The notes beneath the pieces were generated by a model, which saw nothing but the letters and a program-made list of their open reading frames with translations, was not told where the DNA came from and ran no database searches. A stretch of DNA of 64,000 nucleotides from CAMBDS01 sp964355675 (GTDB lineage: Bacteria; Electryoneota; AABM5-125-24; Hatepunaeales; Hatepunaeaceae), in contig CAYHEC010000015.1 in the NCBI GenBank assembly GCA_964355675.1, positions 1 through 64,000 on the forward strand, written 5' to 3'. Shown here piece by piece: positions 35,539 through 44,689 of this stretch. Both the position numbers and the translations under genes were made by a program. Each line of letters begins with the position of its first letter. Positions within the stretch are counted from its first letter, which is position 1.

Positions 35539-35858
35539 CCCATCACCCTTATATCTCCGCCGACCCCAACATCTGCCACGGGCGTTATTGCGTTACCGGT
35601 ACAAGGGTCATGGTTTTCATGATACTGGACTTCCTCGAAGACGGAACATCGCCAGAAGACTTTGTGGTCGAGTTCCCAAGCGTCTCACTTGAAGCGGTGA
35701 ACTATATCTCCGAACACTCGGAAGAATTTAAGATTTTTCTCCAGGCTGAACAAGAAGAAGACGATAAGCTATGGATTGCACTGATTGAAGAAGCTGAAGC
35801 CGAGGGAGGCGAATACGTAACTCTTGCTGAGTTTCAAGAAGGCAAACGCTCCTATTAG
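35535..35858 (+). CDS. DUF433 antitoxin-like protein
   Basis: 107 residues from ATG 35535 (ATGA overlap with the nuclease stop). The DUF433 signature is complete: ISADPNICHGRYCVTGTRVMV, DFLEDGTSPEDFVVEFPSVSLEAV. DUF433 proteins usually pair with a PIN-like toxin, but none follows here. The C-terminal 45 residues (ELWIALIEEAEAE-like, acidic) extend beyond the usual domain. The next gene is housekeeping GAPDH. Confidence 0.75.
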   Translation: MTHHPYISADPNICHGRYCVTGTRVMVFMILDFLEDGTSPEDFVVEFPSVSLEAVNYISEHSEEFKIFLQAEQEEDDKLWIALIEEAEAEGGEYVTLAEFQEGKRSY

Positions 35859-35860
35859 CT

Positions 35861-35904
35861 AAACCCCTAAATCACAAATCAAAACCCCAAAATTCGGAAA
35901 TCAA
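35861..35904 (+). repeat. Heptamer repeat before GAPDH
   Basis: AAACCCCT, AAATCAC, AAATCAA, AACCCCA, AAATTCGG, AAATCAA: six units of 7 (two of 8), ending one base before the gap ATG and occupying the place of a ribosome-binding site. Confidence 0.6.
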
Positions 35905-35905
35905 A

Positions 35906-36907
35906 ATGTCCCTCAAAATCGGAATCAACGGCTTCGGCCGTATCGGAAGGCTGGTCTTCCGCATTATGATGAAACGCGGCGGCTACGACGTCGTCCTCAT
36001 CAACGACATCACCGACGCCAAAACCCTCGCCCACCTGCTCAAGTATGACTCGACTCATGGCCGCTACCCCGGCAAAGTCGAGGCTGGCGAAGGTTGCATC
36101 ATCGTCGATGGCAAAACTGTTAAAATCTCAGCGGAAAGAAACCCCGCCGCCCTCCCTTGGAAAGACCTCGGCGTCTATTTCGTCGTCGAGTCAACCGGCG
36201 TCTTCTCCAAGCGCGCTCAGTGCCAGATGCACCTTGACGCTGGCGCGAAGAAAGTCGTTCTTACCGTCCCTGCAAAGGACCAAATAGACGCCACCATTGT
36301 CATGGGCGTTAACGAGCAGATGCTTAAGGCAGAGCACCTCGTCGTCTCAAACGCCTCCTGCACCACGAACTGCCTCGCCCCGATGGCAAAGGTGCTCAGC
36401 GACTCATTCGGCATCGAACACGGCATGATGAACACCATCCACGCCTACACCAACGACCAGAGAGTGCTCGACCTACCCCACGACGACCTCCGCCGGGCAC
36501 GCGCCGCCGCCCTTAACACCATCCCCACCTCGACCGGAGCCGCCAAGGCCATTGGTCTCGTTGTCCCCGAACTCAAAGGTAAGCTGGATGGATTCGCAGT
36601 GAGAGTACCCGTCCCTGACGGATCGCTGGTTGACCTGACGGTGAACCTTTGCAAGGACACCACGAAAGAGGAAATCAACGCGGCGATGAAAGTCGCGGCG
36701 GAAGGTCCCATGAAAGGCATTCTCGAGTACTGCACCGACCCGATTGTCTCGTCAGATGTCATCGGAAGCAGTTACTCCTGTATTTTCGACTCGAAACTGA
36801 CAATGATGGTCAGTCCACGCATGGCGAAAGTTGTAGGCTGGTACGACAACGAGTACGGCTACTCATGCCGGGTGGTTGACTTGATCGAGAAAGCGGCGAA
36901 GTTGTAG
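35906..36907 (+). CDS. gap: Glyceraldehyde-3-phosphate dehydrogenase
   Basis: 333 residues. NAD-binding GINGFGRIGRLVFR at the start, catalytic Cys152 in SNASCTTNCLAP, His in IHAYTNDQ, and C-terminal WYDNEYGYS. It oxidises glyceraldehyde 3-phosphate in glycolysis. The codon use stands out: almost every degenerate codon ends in C or G in the first two thirds (GTCGTCCTCATC, AACACCATC), well beyond the neighbours, as expected for a highly expressed gene. The ATG lacks a clear Shine-Dalgarno and follows a heptamer repeat. Confidence 0.97.
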   Translation: MSLKIGINGFGRIGRLVFRIMMKRGGYDVVLINDITDAKTLAHLLKYDSTHGRYPGKVEAGEGCIIVDGKTVKISAERNPAALPWKDLGVYFVVESTGVFSKRAQCQMHLDAGAKKVVLTVPAKDQIDATIVMGVNEQMLKAEHLVVSNASCTTNCLAPMAKVLSDSFGIEHGMMNTIHAYTNDQRVLDLPHDDLRRARAAALNTIPTSTGAAKAIGLVVPELKGKLDGFAVRVPVPDGSLVDLTVNLCKDTTKEEINAAMKVAAEGPMKGILEYCTDPIVSSDVIGSSYSCIFDSKLTMMVSPRMAKVVGWYDNEYGYSCRVVDLIEKAAKL

Positions 36908-37156
36908 CGCCCCCATCCTTGCGGCAAGTTGTAGGGGCGCATCGCGATGCGCCCCTACTCGCCTTCGCAATAACTATTGATAAAACGGATTCAATGAGAA
37001 GGCGGGTACGGAGCCCCGCCGTACCAGCCGGATACGGAGATCCGTCCTCCTAATCACACACGGGCGGGACGCCCGTTCTACCAAAACAAAAACGACCCGT
37101 CACCACGACGAGCCGCCAATAATTTTACATTTTACATTTTACATTTTCTTTCTTTC
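36908..37156. repeat. Cluster of palindromic modules and heptamers
   Basis: Contains TAGGGGCGCATCGCGATGCGCCCCTA (36931-36957), GGCGGGTACGGAGCCCCGCCGTACC, CGGATACGGAGATCCGTCC, and CGGGCGGGACGCCCGTTC, each self-complementary. ATTTTAC heptamers follow, three in a row at 37122-37142. This is the space between convergent gap and the secreted-protein gene. Confidence 0.6.
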
Positions 37157-39244
37157 CTACTTCAAAACCACCACTCGCGTTGTCACGCTCTCATTGCCTG
37201 CCGAAAGCCTTGCCAGATAGATACCCGCCGGAAATGCTCCCCCATCGACAACTACACTCTGCCAACCTACTGTAAATGCTCCTTTTGCCAACATCGCTAC
37301 TTCCCCTCCATCGAGTGAATAGAGCCTTAATGATCCAACGCCACCTCGCGGGAGGCTGAACGAAATAGTCGCCTGTGAGTTGAACGGATTAGGATAAGGA
37401 GGCTCCAGAGTAAGCCGGTCGGGAATTACTCCAAACTCGATTGTTGAGATAACTTCAAGGCTCCACCGTATGGTAATTTCTATCGTTACTATCTCATTTG
37501 CCGGATCGTTCGTTTCGAGAATTAAGTTGAAATGATCGACAGTACGTCTGTTGTTCGCCCGGTCAAAGCGGAGCGATACTCGTGCGTTTTCGTTTTGTTC
37601 GAGGTTGCCAAAGCTTGGATCAACCGTCACAATTGTCTCACCGGAGTCATTCGGGTTTTGTTCCGGGTCCACCAAGACATAACCTCTCCACTCGAGGAGT
37701 GAAGCACCCTCGTTCCCGAACTCTACCAAGCAATCTGCCTCGTTCCCTTCTGGTTGAAGTTCGAAGTTTTGATTGTTGAAGCGAATTACCGGTGGATCGG
37801 CCGCCCGTCCTCGTATGGGAATGCTGATTTCTGGCTCATCTTCGTCATTTGATATGATGACCAGTAATCCTTCATTTTCGCCCGGATCAGGGGCATTCAT
37901 TAAAACGCTCACTACAATCTCTTCACCCGGAACAACGACAAAATTTGATGGTTCGGCAAAAAACGATTGGTTATTAAATGAGATACTATCTACTTGAATA
38001 TCTGCGGTCCCGACGTTTTCCACAGTTAGTGGAACGCGTGAAGTATACCCAGTCCACACGTCGTGGTTATAGTCGTTAAAGTCTATTACCTCGGGAAAAC
38101 CTGCCGATTCGGGCCAGGAGACAGTTATCTCTGGAAATCCATTTACATGCACATCTAAATTCAAAATCATATCCGGGTCGTTTGGATCGTTGGAGTATAT
38201 ATGAATTTCCGCGGCGTAGTCCCCTTCGATCATCCCCGCCATATTGAGCAGTCCAAAAATGTCCATATCTTCTTCCGGAGCTATGCGACCTTGTTTGGGA
38301 GCCCAAGTCAACCAGTACTGTTCGCCCATTCCATCATCGACGAGGATATATTCCGCTCTGCCTCTTATCCCAAATACCAAATCCTTCCCATCATGTCCGA
38401 TTCCGTCAAGTTCGTGAGGGTTGACTACTTCGGGCATGTCGAAACTCTGAATAACCTGCGGATTGACTTGGTCTCCAGCGCGAGCCTCCGCCGACAGTTG
38501 AAACACCCGGTGGTTAGTTCTCGAGACAAACCAGAGGGGGCCTTCATGATGGTTATCAACCCATACAATGCTCCCCAATGGGTTATCGTCGAACAGTTCT
38601 CCCTGTCCAATTGTCCCGATTATTTCACCATCAGGCGTCATTACATTTAGACTGTTCGACACCTCAAAATCCATAAAAATAAGAAGATCAGCCTCATTAC
38701 TTGCAGTTACCGTCACCGGAGAGAGTCGGCCAGTATTCAAGTGACCAAGATCGTTGCCCTCGATATCCCACTTTTGAAGCCACTCATGCCCGGAGTTGAC
38801 AGCGTAAATAATACCATTGAGGCAAGTTGCTCCTAATAACGCTTGCCCGGCCTGCCACTCACGAACGACGCGGTAGCCATTGGCCGGATCGACGATACCA
38901 TAAAAATTGTTTTGGAAGCTTGTAAGGATTAAATATCCGGTACCGGGATCAAAAGCAATACCCGCTTTCAGGGAATTTTGACCGGCACGGAGCCATCGAA
39001 AGCGCCCCAGCACATCACCGGGTTCGTCGCGATCGGGACCTACCCGGTCGGGAACCGAGATGATTGTCTCGCGACTGTGCCAAAGAAGATCTTCGTTGCC
39101 CTGATTGGAGAGGTTAAAGGAAAATTCTTGTTCGAAAGTTTCACCGATGTCATACTCGAATATCTGCTGTTCGATCTGAATGTCTGGTTGTGAAAATACA
39201 GCACAAGGGAGGAAAACAACGGAGAGTGCCAGAAGGAAAAACAT
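37157..39244 (-). CDS. Secreted protein with type IX sorting domain
   Basis: 695 residues from ATG 39244; the frame extends to a TTG at 39316 and the true start is uncertain because neither has a convincing ribosome-binding site. The N-terminus (FFLLALSVVFLPCAVFSQ) is a signal peptide. Residues about 30-330 resemble a propeller (EVSNSLNVMTPDGEI, GLRGRAEYI-like strands). Residues 360-600 hold repeated Ig/HYDIN-like units (VENVGTADIQVDSISFNNQSF, FGNEGASLLEWRGYV). The C-terminus has PYPNPFNSQATISFSLP and ends TRVVVLK, the sorting and attachment signal. Presumably surface-located; function unknown. Confidence 0.8.
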   Translation of the reverse strand: MFFLLALSVVFLPCAVFSQPDIQIEQQIFEYDIGETFEQEFSFNLSNQGNEDLLWHSRETIISVPDRVGPDRDEPGDVLGRFRWLRAGQNSLKAGIAFDPGTGYLILTSFQNNFYGIVDPANGYRVVREWQAGQALLGATCLNGIIYAVNSGHEWLQKWDIEGNDLGHLNTGRLSPVTVTASNEADLLIFMDFEVSNSLNVMTPDGEIIGTIGQGELFDDNPLGSIVWVDNHHEGPLWFVSRTNHRVFQLSAEARAGDQVNPQVIQSFDMPEVVNPHELDGIGHDGKDLVFGIRGRAEYILVDDGMGEQYWLTWAPKQGRIAPEEDMDIFGLLNMAGMIEGDYAAEIHIYSNDPNDPDMILNLDVHVNGFPEITVSWPESAGFPEVIDFNDYNHDVWTGYTSRVPLTVENVGTADIQVDSISFNNQSFFAEPSNFVVVPGEEIVVSVLMNAPDPGENEGLLVIISNDEDEPEISIPIRGRAADPPVIRFNNQNFELQPEGNEADCLVEFGNEGASLLEWRGYVLVDPEQNPNDSGETIVTVDPSFGNLEQNENARVSLRFDRANNRRTVDHFNLILETNDPANEIVTIEITIRWSLEVISTIEFGVIPDRLTLEPPYPNPFNSQATISFSLPRGGVGSLRLYSLDGGEVAMLAKGAFTVGWQSVVVDGGAFPAGIYLARLSAGNESVTTRVVVLK

Positions 39245-39380
39245 GAAGGTCGTCGTTTTCCATTCAGGCGAGAGGAAGCAAGACCGCTTCTCCACAATTT
39301 GGTCGATTGTGATCAAAGTAAGGACGTCCGTGGGGTACGAAAGGGTTATTTCGCTTTTGACAGCGAATTAGATCATCTAC

Positions 39381-39409
39381 AAGTTAATAAAAAAGCAGTC
39401 GATTGTCAA
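39381..39409 (-). promoter_or_regulatory. Promoter TTGACA-N17-TAACTT
   Basis: On the minus strand TTGACA (39409-39404), 17-base spacer, TAACTT (39386-39381), upstream of the sorted secreted-protein gene. Confidence 0.55.
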
Positions 39410-39429
39410 GGTCTGACAAAATCAAGAAA

Positions 39430-39748
39430 CCCCTTAACCTCGGTGCGGTAAGGGGACAATCATCTCGCTTGGACTTTTCAACTACCGCAGGGCGGCGACG
39501 AGTTCTTTGAAATATTCGATAGAAAGCCGAGAGTGTCCAAGCGGACGCCATCGTCCGCCGAGCACTCAAGCACAAAATAAGCGCGGACGAGGGCATCTGA
39601 CGGTGGAATCGTGTAACAATCGTGACAATCGTGGCGTGTAACCCGCACAGCTTTGCTGGGCGGGCAGGATTTAAGCACAATTATTGAGTCCCGCCCAGCA
39701 AAGCTGTGCAGACTACACGCCATTTGTGTTTGGGTAAAATCCCTGTTG
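39430..39748. repeat. Hairpin cluster with a 32-bp stem
   Basis: First a small hairpin, CCCCTTA/TAAGGGG (39430-39455). Then GCGGACGCCATCGTCCGC (39541-39558) and AAGCACAA (39568-39575). Then a large hairpin: arms 39633-39664 and 39690-39721 match at 29 of 32 positions around a loop with AAGCACAA (39673-39680). No terminal inverted repeat of the GTCTGTTGAAAAAGTC type is seen. No gene in the interval. Confidence 0.7.
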
Positions 39749-40699
39749 TTACCCTAACGCTATCCGATCTTTGTTATGTGCGAGCCAATAATCGAATGTC
39801 TGAAGGGAGGGATTCAGTGCGCGGGAAACTTTTATATCGCGGCTGCCGCAAAATTCCTTATCAAAATCCCGCTTAAATTGGAACATGTTGCCCATCTCGT
39901 CAGCTCCCTGAAAACCAAAACTACGGTAAACATCTGCCGGGACTTCGTTGTAGCGAATTTCCTGCCCAAATGCCTTGCTGAAGCCGGACGCCATTTGATC
40001 TCCGCTCAGATGCTCTCCGGCAATACCGACAGTCTTGCCGATAAACTCATTTCCCTGTTTGAATATCCCGTAGGCACACTTGCCAATGTCCTCCACGGCG
40101 ATACCGGGCAGTTTTTTATCACCCATAGGAAAGGTGATTCCGAGATTGCCGTCAGACCCACGAACAGGTCCTAAACCGAAGAAAATAAAGTTCTCCCAAT
40201 AGAATGATGTGAGGAGAATCGTTAAAGGCAAACCAAGGCTGGTGAAGGCTTTGTCAGCCTCACCCTTGCCGTCGAAGTGCGGTACGTTGTACTTCTCATG
40301 CAGTACCGGCATGCGGCTGTCGTCGATGGACAAATACCGTCGGGTATCCTCTAACGACGACCAGATGACGTGCTTAACGCCTGCTGATTTGGCGGCCTCA
40401 GCCATGATCTTTGCCTCAGCAATTTCTTTTTCTGCAGAGAAATGGTTCCAGAAAAAAGTGACACAAAACGCGCCATACGCTCCCTTGAATGCATTCTTCA
40501 TGCTCTCAAGGTCGTCGATGTCGGCGGTGACAACCTCGGCTCCGGCCTCGGCAAGCGCCTTGGCATTGTCTGAATTGACGTCGCGGGTGATTGCCCGAAC
40601 TGAGAACTCGCTATTGGGATCGTTGAGGATTGCTCGTACAAGTCCCCCGCCTTGCGCACCGGTAGCGCCAACGACCGCGATGATTTTCTTATCTGCCAT
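39749..40699 (-). CDS. NmrA-like NAD(P)-binding protein
   Basis: 316 residues from ATG 40699, with AAGGA upstream; the 12 residues ahead of it in the frame are not part of the family. The Rossmann motif VVGATGAQGGGLVRAIL near residue 8 and 'RAITRDVNSDNAKALAEAGAEVVTADIDD' (two parts) match NmrA/HSCARG-type atypical short-chain dehydrogenase-like proteins. There is no YxxxK pair, so it may act as a redox sensor rather than an enzyme. It has its own promoter candidate. Confidence 0.85.
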   Translation of the reverse strand: MADKKIIAVVGATGAQGGGLVRAILNDPNSEFSVRAITRDVNSDNAKALAEAGAEVVTADIDDLESMKNAFKGAYGAFCVTFFWNHFSAEKEIAEAKIMAEAAKSAGVKHVIWSSLEDTRRYLSIDDSRMPVLHEKYNVPHFDGKGEADKAFTSLGLPLTILLTSFYWENFIFFGLGPVRGSDGNLGITFPMGDKKLPGIAVEDIGKCAYGIFKQGNEFIGKTVGIAGEHLSGDQMASGFSKAFGQEIRYNEVPADVYRSFGFQGADEMGNMFQFKRDFDKEFCGSRDIKVSRALNPSLQTFDYWLAHNKDRIALG

Positions 40700-40843
40700 T
40701 GTATTTTTATCCTTATTAGGTGAATTGAAATTCAAGAGTTATTTTATTGCTTTGGTTGTGTGATCCTTCCCAGCCGTTTAGAGATTGATACGAGTCCCTC
40801 TCTAATTAGTTGCACAGATTCCAGCATTCATCCGATGTGGAGT

Positions 40844-40849
40844 ATAATA
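40844..40849 (-). promoter_or_regulatory. Extended -10 promoter candidate for the NmrA-like gene
   Basis: TGCTATTAT on the minus strand, an extended -10 without a good -35. Confidence 0.3.
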
Positions 40850-40993
40850 GCACAGATTTTCTAAAACCAAATGGTTTTCAACTATTCAAGCGTTACATTA
40901 ATACATGAGAAAGAAGTTTGCATTTTACTCTGATACTGTAGCGGCGAGTCAATTCGCCCTGCCGCGCCAGAGCATTCACAACAGGAGTCCACA

Positions 40994-41674
40994 GTGAAAC
41001 TACTATTTCTAACTGTCTTTACCGTTTTTGGCTTGACCGGTTGCTATACGATGATGTACCCCCCACCAGATGAGGCTTATTACGCAGAAAATCAGAATGA
41101 CAGCGTTCCGACAATCCCCGATTCAACGGTCGCGGGCGGCGTAACCATCTACAACCAGAACCAAATGATACTCGACAACTACTATCAGGATCCCTACTAC
41201 TACCGGGGTGGATACGGTGGTAGGTACCAATACTGGGACCCCTACTATTACAATCCCTACGGTTACAACCATGAGCATCGTTGGCGACGTCACCGCTATC
41301 ACGATGGCGGTGGCTATACTCCCGGAACACCAACGCCACCAGCGCCAAAGAAACCCCGCCGTGAAAAAGACTACCGTAGCTCCGAAGCGCCACCGCCAAC
41401 TCCGGCTCCTCCGACTCCAATAGTAAAGGAATTGGCGCCAGTGCAGGCGGTGACTCCTCCGGCTCAGCTACCCAAGGACCCATCGCCAGCACTGATAACT
41501 ACTCCCGGTAAGCCTTCGGAGAAACCTGATAGCTCTAAAGTTCAAACGCCTAAAACTGAAGATGATAAACGATCTCTCCGTTCGACCGAACCAACGCCCG
41601 TCGAGCAGGAAAAACCTGCCCCACTTGAAGCAAAAGACGACAAGAAACAACGACGGGAGAAGAGCCGTGAATGA
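40994..41674 (+). CDS. Tyr/Pro-rich lipoprotein
   Basis: 226 residues from GTG 40994, with AGGAG seven bases upstream. Lipobox GLTGC at residue 13-17. The mature part is extremely Tyr-rich at first (DNYYQDPYYYRGGYGG), then Pro-rich and basic (TPTPPAPKKPRREKD, APPPTPAPPTPI), and highly charged to the end. It looks disordered and is not recognised. Its stop overlaps the following barrel gene's GTG by eight bases, so it probably works with that outer-membrane protein, for instance as a periplasm-facing or surface lipoprotein. Confidence 0.7.
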   Translation: MKLLFLTVFTVFGLTGCYTMMYPPPDEAYYAENQNDSVPTIPDSTVAGGVTIYNQNQMILDNYYQDPYYYRGGYGGRYQYWDPYYYNPYGYNHEHRWRRHRYHDGGGYTPGTPTPPAPKKPRREKDYRSSEAPPPTPAPPTPIVKELAPVQAVTPPAQLPKDPSPALITTPGKPSEKPDSSKVQTPKTEDDKRSLRSTEPTPVEQEKPAPLEAKDDKKQRREKSRE

Positions 41675-42839
41675 TAGTCGGACAACCAAAATCGCTCTGT
41701 TGATTCTGTTGACAATTTTAACTGCGCCGCACGCAACTCGTGCCCAACAACGTGACGACTTCGTCAGGCCGTTCTTCGGTTATTACGGATCACAATCGCT
41801 CGGCACAGCAATCGGCAATGCAACGGTAGCCGCAGGGCAAGTAGTTCCCGGGATGAGCTCCAACCCGGCAAACATAGGATTGTCCCGTTTCGGACATCTA
41901 CAAGTCAATTTTCAGAACAATAGCTTCAAGGGGCCAAACACTTCCAGTTCTTCTACTGCGCCCGGAGGAATCTACTCGATCCTTCCGGTACCAGTATATC
42001 AGGGCAGTCTTGCTTTCGGCGTCGGCATCCAGAAAATGATCGATTTTTCGAATGGCTTTCAAACCATATCTAAACAGGCGACAGAAAGCGGGGGTATATT
42101 TGCAACAGAAATCGGAGTGTCTTACGAAGCAGTGAAGGATTTCTACTTGGGTGGGGCTTTTAGATATGTGAAGGGCTCAAATGAATTATCAACGACAGAA
42201 GGCGATAATCTCTCGTTGTTGAATCCCGAATACAGGGGTCATTATTTCACGATTGGCTTTCTGAATAGAACCTCACCGAATCTGCAGATCGGCGCCTCAG
42301 TCGATCTACCGTCCGGGGTGAGGGTTAAAGATAAATTAACTACATGGTCTGCCCTACATCCACAAGAAGCATCCACTGATACATGGAACTACACACTCAC
42401 GAGGCCGATGGTTTTTCATATCGGATTTTCCATGCTTTATTCGGTATGGAGTGGGTTTTATGAGATGGAGTGGAGTGACTGGGGCGACCTCGATTTCGCT
42501 TCGGATGAGTACTTCAAGGCTGACATTGCCATTATTAACGGAGAAATTGCCAGAGATTTTCGTTCTACGATGTCTCACCATCTCGGTGCGGCGGTTCACC
42601 TCCCCTGGTTGCCGTTGCACCTTTACGCCGGGTATCAGTATCTGCCGGTTCCGTTTGGAGGGGTCTATAAGGACGATATACGCCAGTCAATCAGCGGTGG
42701 AGCTTCTTATCTGATGAACCAGCAATTCAGCTTACATGGGTCGTTGTCGAACTATTTCTGGAAATACCGTGGTAGCGGTGGAAGTCTTCGTGACGAAAGC
42801 AATCGGATGGTAGTATTCGGGGGGACGCTACATTTTTAG
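41667..42839 (+). CDS. FadL/OmpP1-like outer-membrane barrel protein
   Basis: 390 residues from GTG 41667, chosen because GGGAG precedes it and a signal peptide follows (ALLILLTILTAPHATRAQ). The mature start GTAIGNATVAAGQVVPGMSSNPANIGL resembles the N-terminal plug of FadL/OmpP1 or PorV-like barrels. Alternating hydrophobic strands follow, and the last residue is Phe (GGTLHF), the usual outer-membrane C-terminus. It may transport hydrophobic compounds or serve type IX secretion; the sequence does not decide. Co-transcribed with the Tyr/Pro-rich lipoprotein. Confidence 0.7.
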   Translation: MNDSRTTKIALLILLTILTAPHATRAQQRDDFVRPFFGYYGSQSLGTAIGNATVAAGQVVPGMSSNPANIGLSRFGHLQVNFQNNSFKGPNTSSSSTAPGGIYSILPVPVYQGSLAFGVGIQKMIDFSNGFQTISKQATESGGIFATEIGVSYEAVKDFYLGGAFRYVKGSNELSTTEGDNLSLLNPEYRGHYFTIGFLNRTSPNLQIGASVDLPSGVRVKDKLTTWSALHPQEASTDTWNYTLTRPMVFHIGFSMLYSVWSGFYEMEWSDWGDLDFASDEYFKADIAIINGEIARDFRSTMSHHLGAAVHLPWLPLHLYAGYQYLPVPFGGVYKDDIRQSISGGASYLMNQQFSLHGSLSNYFWKYRGSGGSLRDESNRMVVFGGTLHF

Positions 42840-42914
42840 TGCTTCCGCTACCGACCCCCCGCAATCGGCAGAGAGGGATGTAAGTTGTCAACCCTCTGAG
42901 GCAGTAAGGAATGC

Positions 42915-42945
42915 AAGCTGTCAACCCTCTTGGGTTGACAGCTTT
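42915..42945. terminator. Terminator hairpin, GTCAACCC core
   Basis: AAGCTGTCAACCC-TCTT-GGGTTGACAGCTT, ending in TTTAC. It follows the barrel gene; the minus-direction SulP gene ends beyond it. Confidence 0.7.
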
Positions 42946-42963
42946 ACTCTTCCAGTACATATA

Positions 42964-42995
42964 AAAGGAGTCAACTCGTGAGGGCTGACTCCTTT
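42964..42995. terminator. Second terminator hairpin
   Basis: AAAGGAGTCAACTC...GGGCTGACTCCTTT, followed by TTTATT. Together with the previous hairpin it separates two convergent genes. Confidence 0.65.
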
Positions 42996-43030
42996 ATTCA
43001 AATAGCTAAAAATCAGAAATAATCCGTCAT

Positions 43031-44689
43031 TTACTTGTTAATCTTAGCCCTTTCCAACGCACCGGCTAAAGTTAATGTGATATTCTCATCGCCTAACCAT
43101 TCTTCAAAGCCTGACTTGGTAAGGGCATCCAGTGGTTGGGCTCTAACTTCGCAAAGCATCAGTCTCGTGCCCATTTTTCGGCTTGACCGCTCAACTTCGC
43201 GCAGGGCATCGATGCCGGTATCATCAATCGCGGTCAACCGTCTCATCCTCAGTATTCTAACCCTTGGCGGCTTTTCGACAAATTGCATCGCCTCCTTGAA
43301 TTTATACGCGGCTCCGAAAAACAGCGGCCCATCGATCTCGAATATCTCTACATCGTGATTCTCGATCTGAAGCTCCCTTGTCAGAGGCTCATCATACGAT
43401 CCCGACAGGTCTGATCGGATAGCAATGACGTGCGTACTCTCCGACATCCTCTTCATAAAAAGGAACGAAGCGAGAACCATCCCAACCTGAATAGCTACTG
43501 TCAAGTCCATCAGTACAGTAAGAAGTAGAGTTGTGAGCAAAACCGCAACATCGCTTTTCGGGCTTTTCATCATTGCTCGCACAGTTCTCCATTCGCTCAT
43601 ATTATAGGCAACTACGATCAAAACCGCCGCCAAAGCGGCAAGAGGAATACGTCCGGCAAGAGGCGCAAGAAGCATCATTATCGCCAGAAGCGTTAACGAG
43701 TGAATAATTCCTGCGATGGGCGTCCTACCGCCATTTCGTACATTCGTTGCAGTTCGAGCTATCGCTCCCGTAACTGGAATACCTCCAAACAACGCAGAGG
43801 TAATATTGGCCGCACCCAATCCGACGAGCTCTGTGTCAGAACGATGTCTCCCACCGATCATGCCATCCGAAACAACCGCAGAAAGCAACGTCTCTATTGC
43901 CGCGAGTATAGCTATGGTGGTTGCCGGTGAAATTAAAATTCTAATGCGTTCAAACGAGAATTCGGGGAAATGAGGAGCCGGTATCATTCGCGGAATTTCT
44001 CCGAAGCGGGAAGTGATTGTTTCAACAGGGAGAGAAAAAAGAATGGCAAGTATTGTCGTTACCAGAATTGCAATCAACGAGCCAGGAATTTTCTTTGTTA
44101 CATATCGAAGCCAAACAACCTGGATCAGAATTGCAATGCCGCCCAGCATCAGTGCTGAGCCATTAAAAGTATCAATCGATCTGTAATAAACAGTCAACCG
44201 CTCGATAAAATCCGCGGGAGTTTCAGCAAGTTTAAGACCAAACAAATCTCCGATTTGAGAGATGAAAATTATTAACGCGATACCACTTGTAAACCCGACT
44301 ATGACCGGATGAGGAATATATTTTATCACTGCCCCAAGACCGGCAATTCCCATAATAATCAGAATAACCCCTGCCATCACTGTCGCTAATAACAGACCAT
44401 CGATACCGTACTCGGCAAGAATTCCGAAGACAATTACCACAAACGCTCCGGCAGGACCGCCAATCTGAACCCGACTGCCACCAAGTACCGAAACCAAAAA
44501 TCCACCGATTATTCCGGTAGCAAGACCTCGTTCAGGCGAAACACCGCTCGCGATTGCAAAGGCAATGCAAAGCGGAAGCGCAACGATGCCGACCACCAAA
44601 CCAGCAGTTATATCCGCAGTGAACTGGCGAGCGCTGTAATCTCGGAGAATCGAGAATAATTTGGGGCGATAAAATGAAAATAGATGCAA
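43031..44689 (-). CDS. SulP family anion transporter with STAS domain
   Basis: 552 residues. Membrane part of about 12-14 segments with the SulP marks DITAGLVVGIVALPLCIAFAIASG and GGSRVQIGGPAGAFV; the family N-terminal half also has GFTSGIALIIF and LIGGIPVTGAIARTATNVRNGGRTP. The C-terminal STAS domain (about 435-540) holds EIDGPLFFGAAYKF, RMRRLTAIDDTGIDAL. SulP proteins carry sulfate, bicarbonate or other anions; the substrate cannot be read here. Start TTG 44689, weak ribosome-binding site. Confidence 0.9.
   Translation of the reverse strand: MHLFSFYRPKLFSILRDYSARQFTADITAGLVVGIVALPLCIAFAIASGVSPERGLATGIIGGFLVSVLGGSRVQIGGPAGAFVVIVFGILAEYGIDGLLLATVMAGVILIIMGIAGLGAVIKYIPHPVIVGFTSGIALIIFISQIGDLFGLKLAETPADFIERLTVYYRSIDTFNGSALMLGGIAILIQVVWLRYVTKKIPGSLIAILVTTILAILFSLPVETITSRFGEIPRMIPAPHFPEFSFERIRILISPATTIAILAAIETLLSAVVSDGMIGGRHRSDTELVGLGAANITSALFGGIPVTGAIARTATNVRNGGRTPIAGIIHSLTLLAIMMLLAPLAGRIPLAALAAVLIVVAYNMSEWRTVRAMMKSPKSDVAVLLTTLLLTVLMDLTVAIQVGMVLASFLFMKRMSESTHVIAIRSDLSGSYDEPLTRELQIENHDVEIFEIDGPLFFGAAYKFKEAMQFVEKPPRVRILRMRRLTAIDDTGIDALREVERSSRKMGTRLMLCEVRAQPLDALTKSGFEEWLGDENITLTLAGALERAKINK

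Noticed and set aside
40994..41674. Tyr/Pro-rich lipoprotein as a collagen- or mussel-like adhesive protein
   Set aside because: Composition alone suggests this; no repeat unit or known adhesive motif is present.
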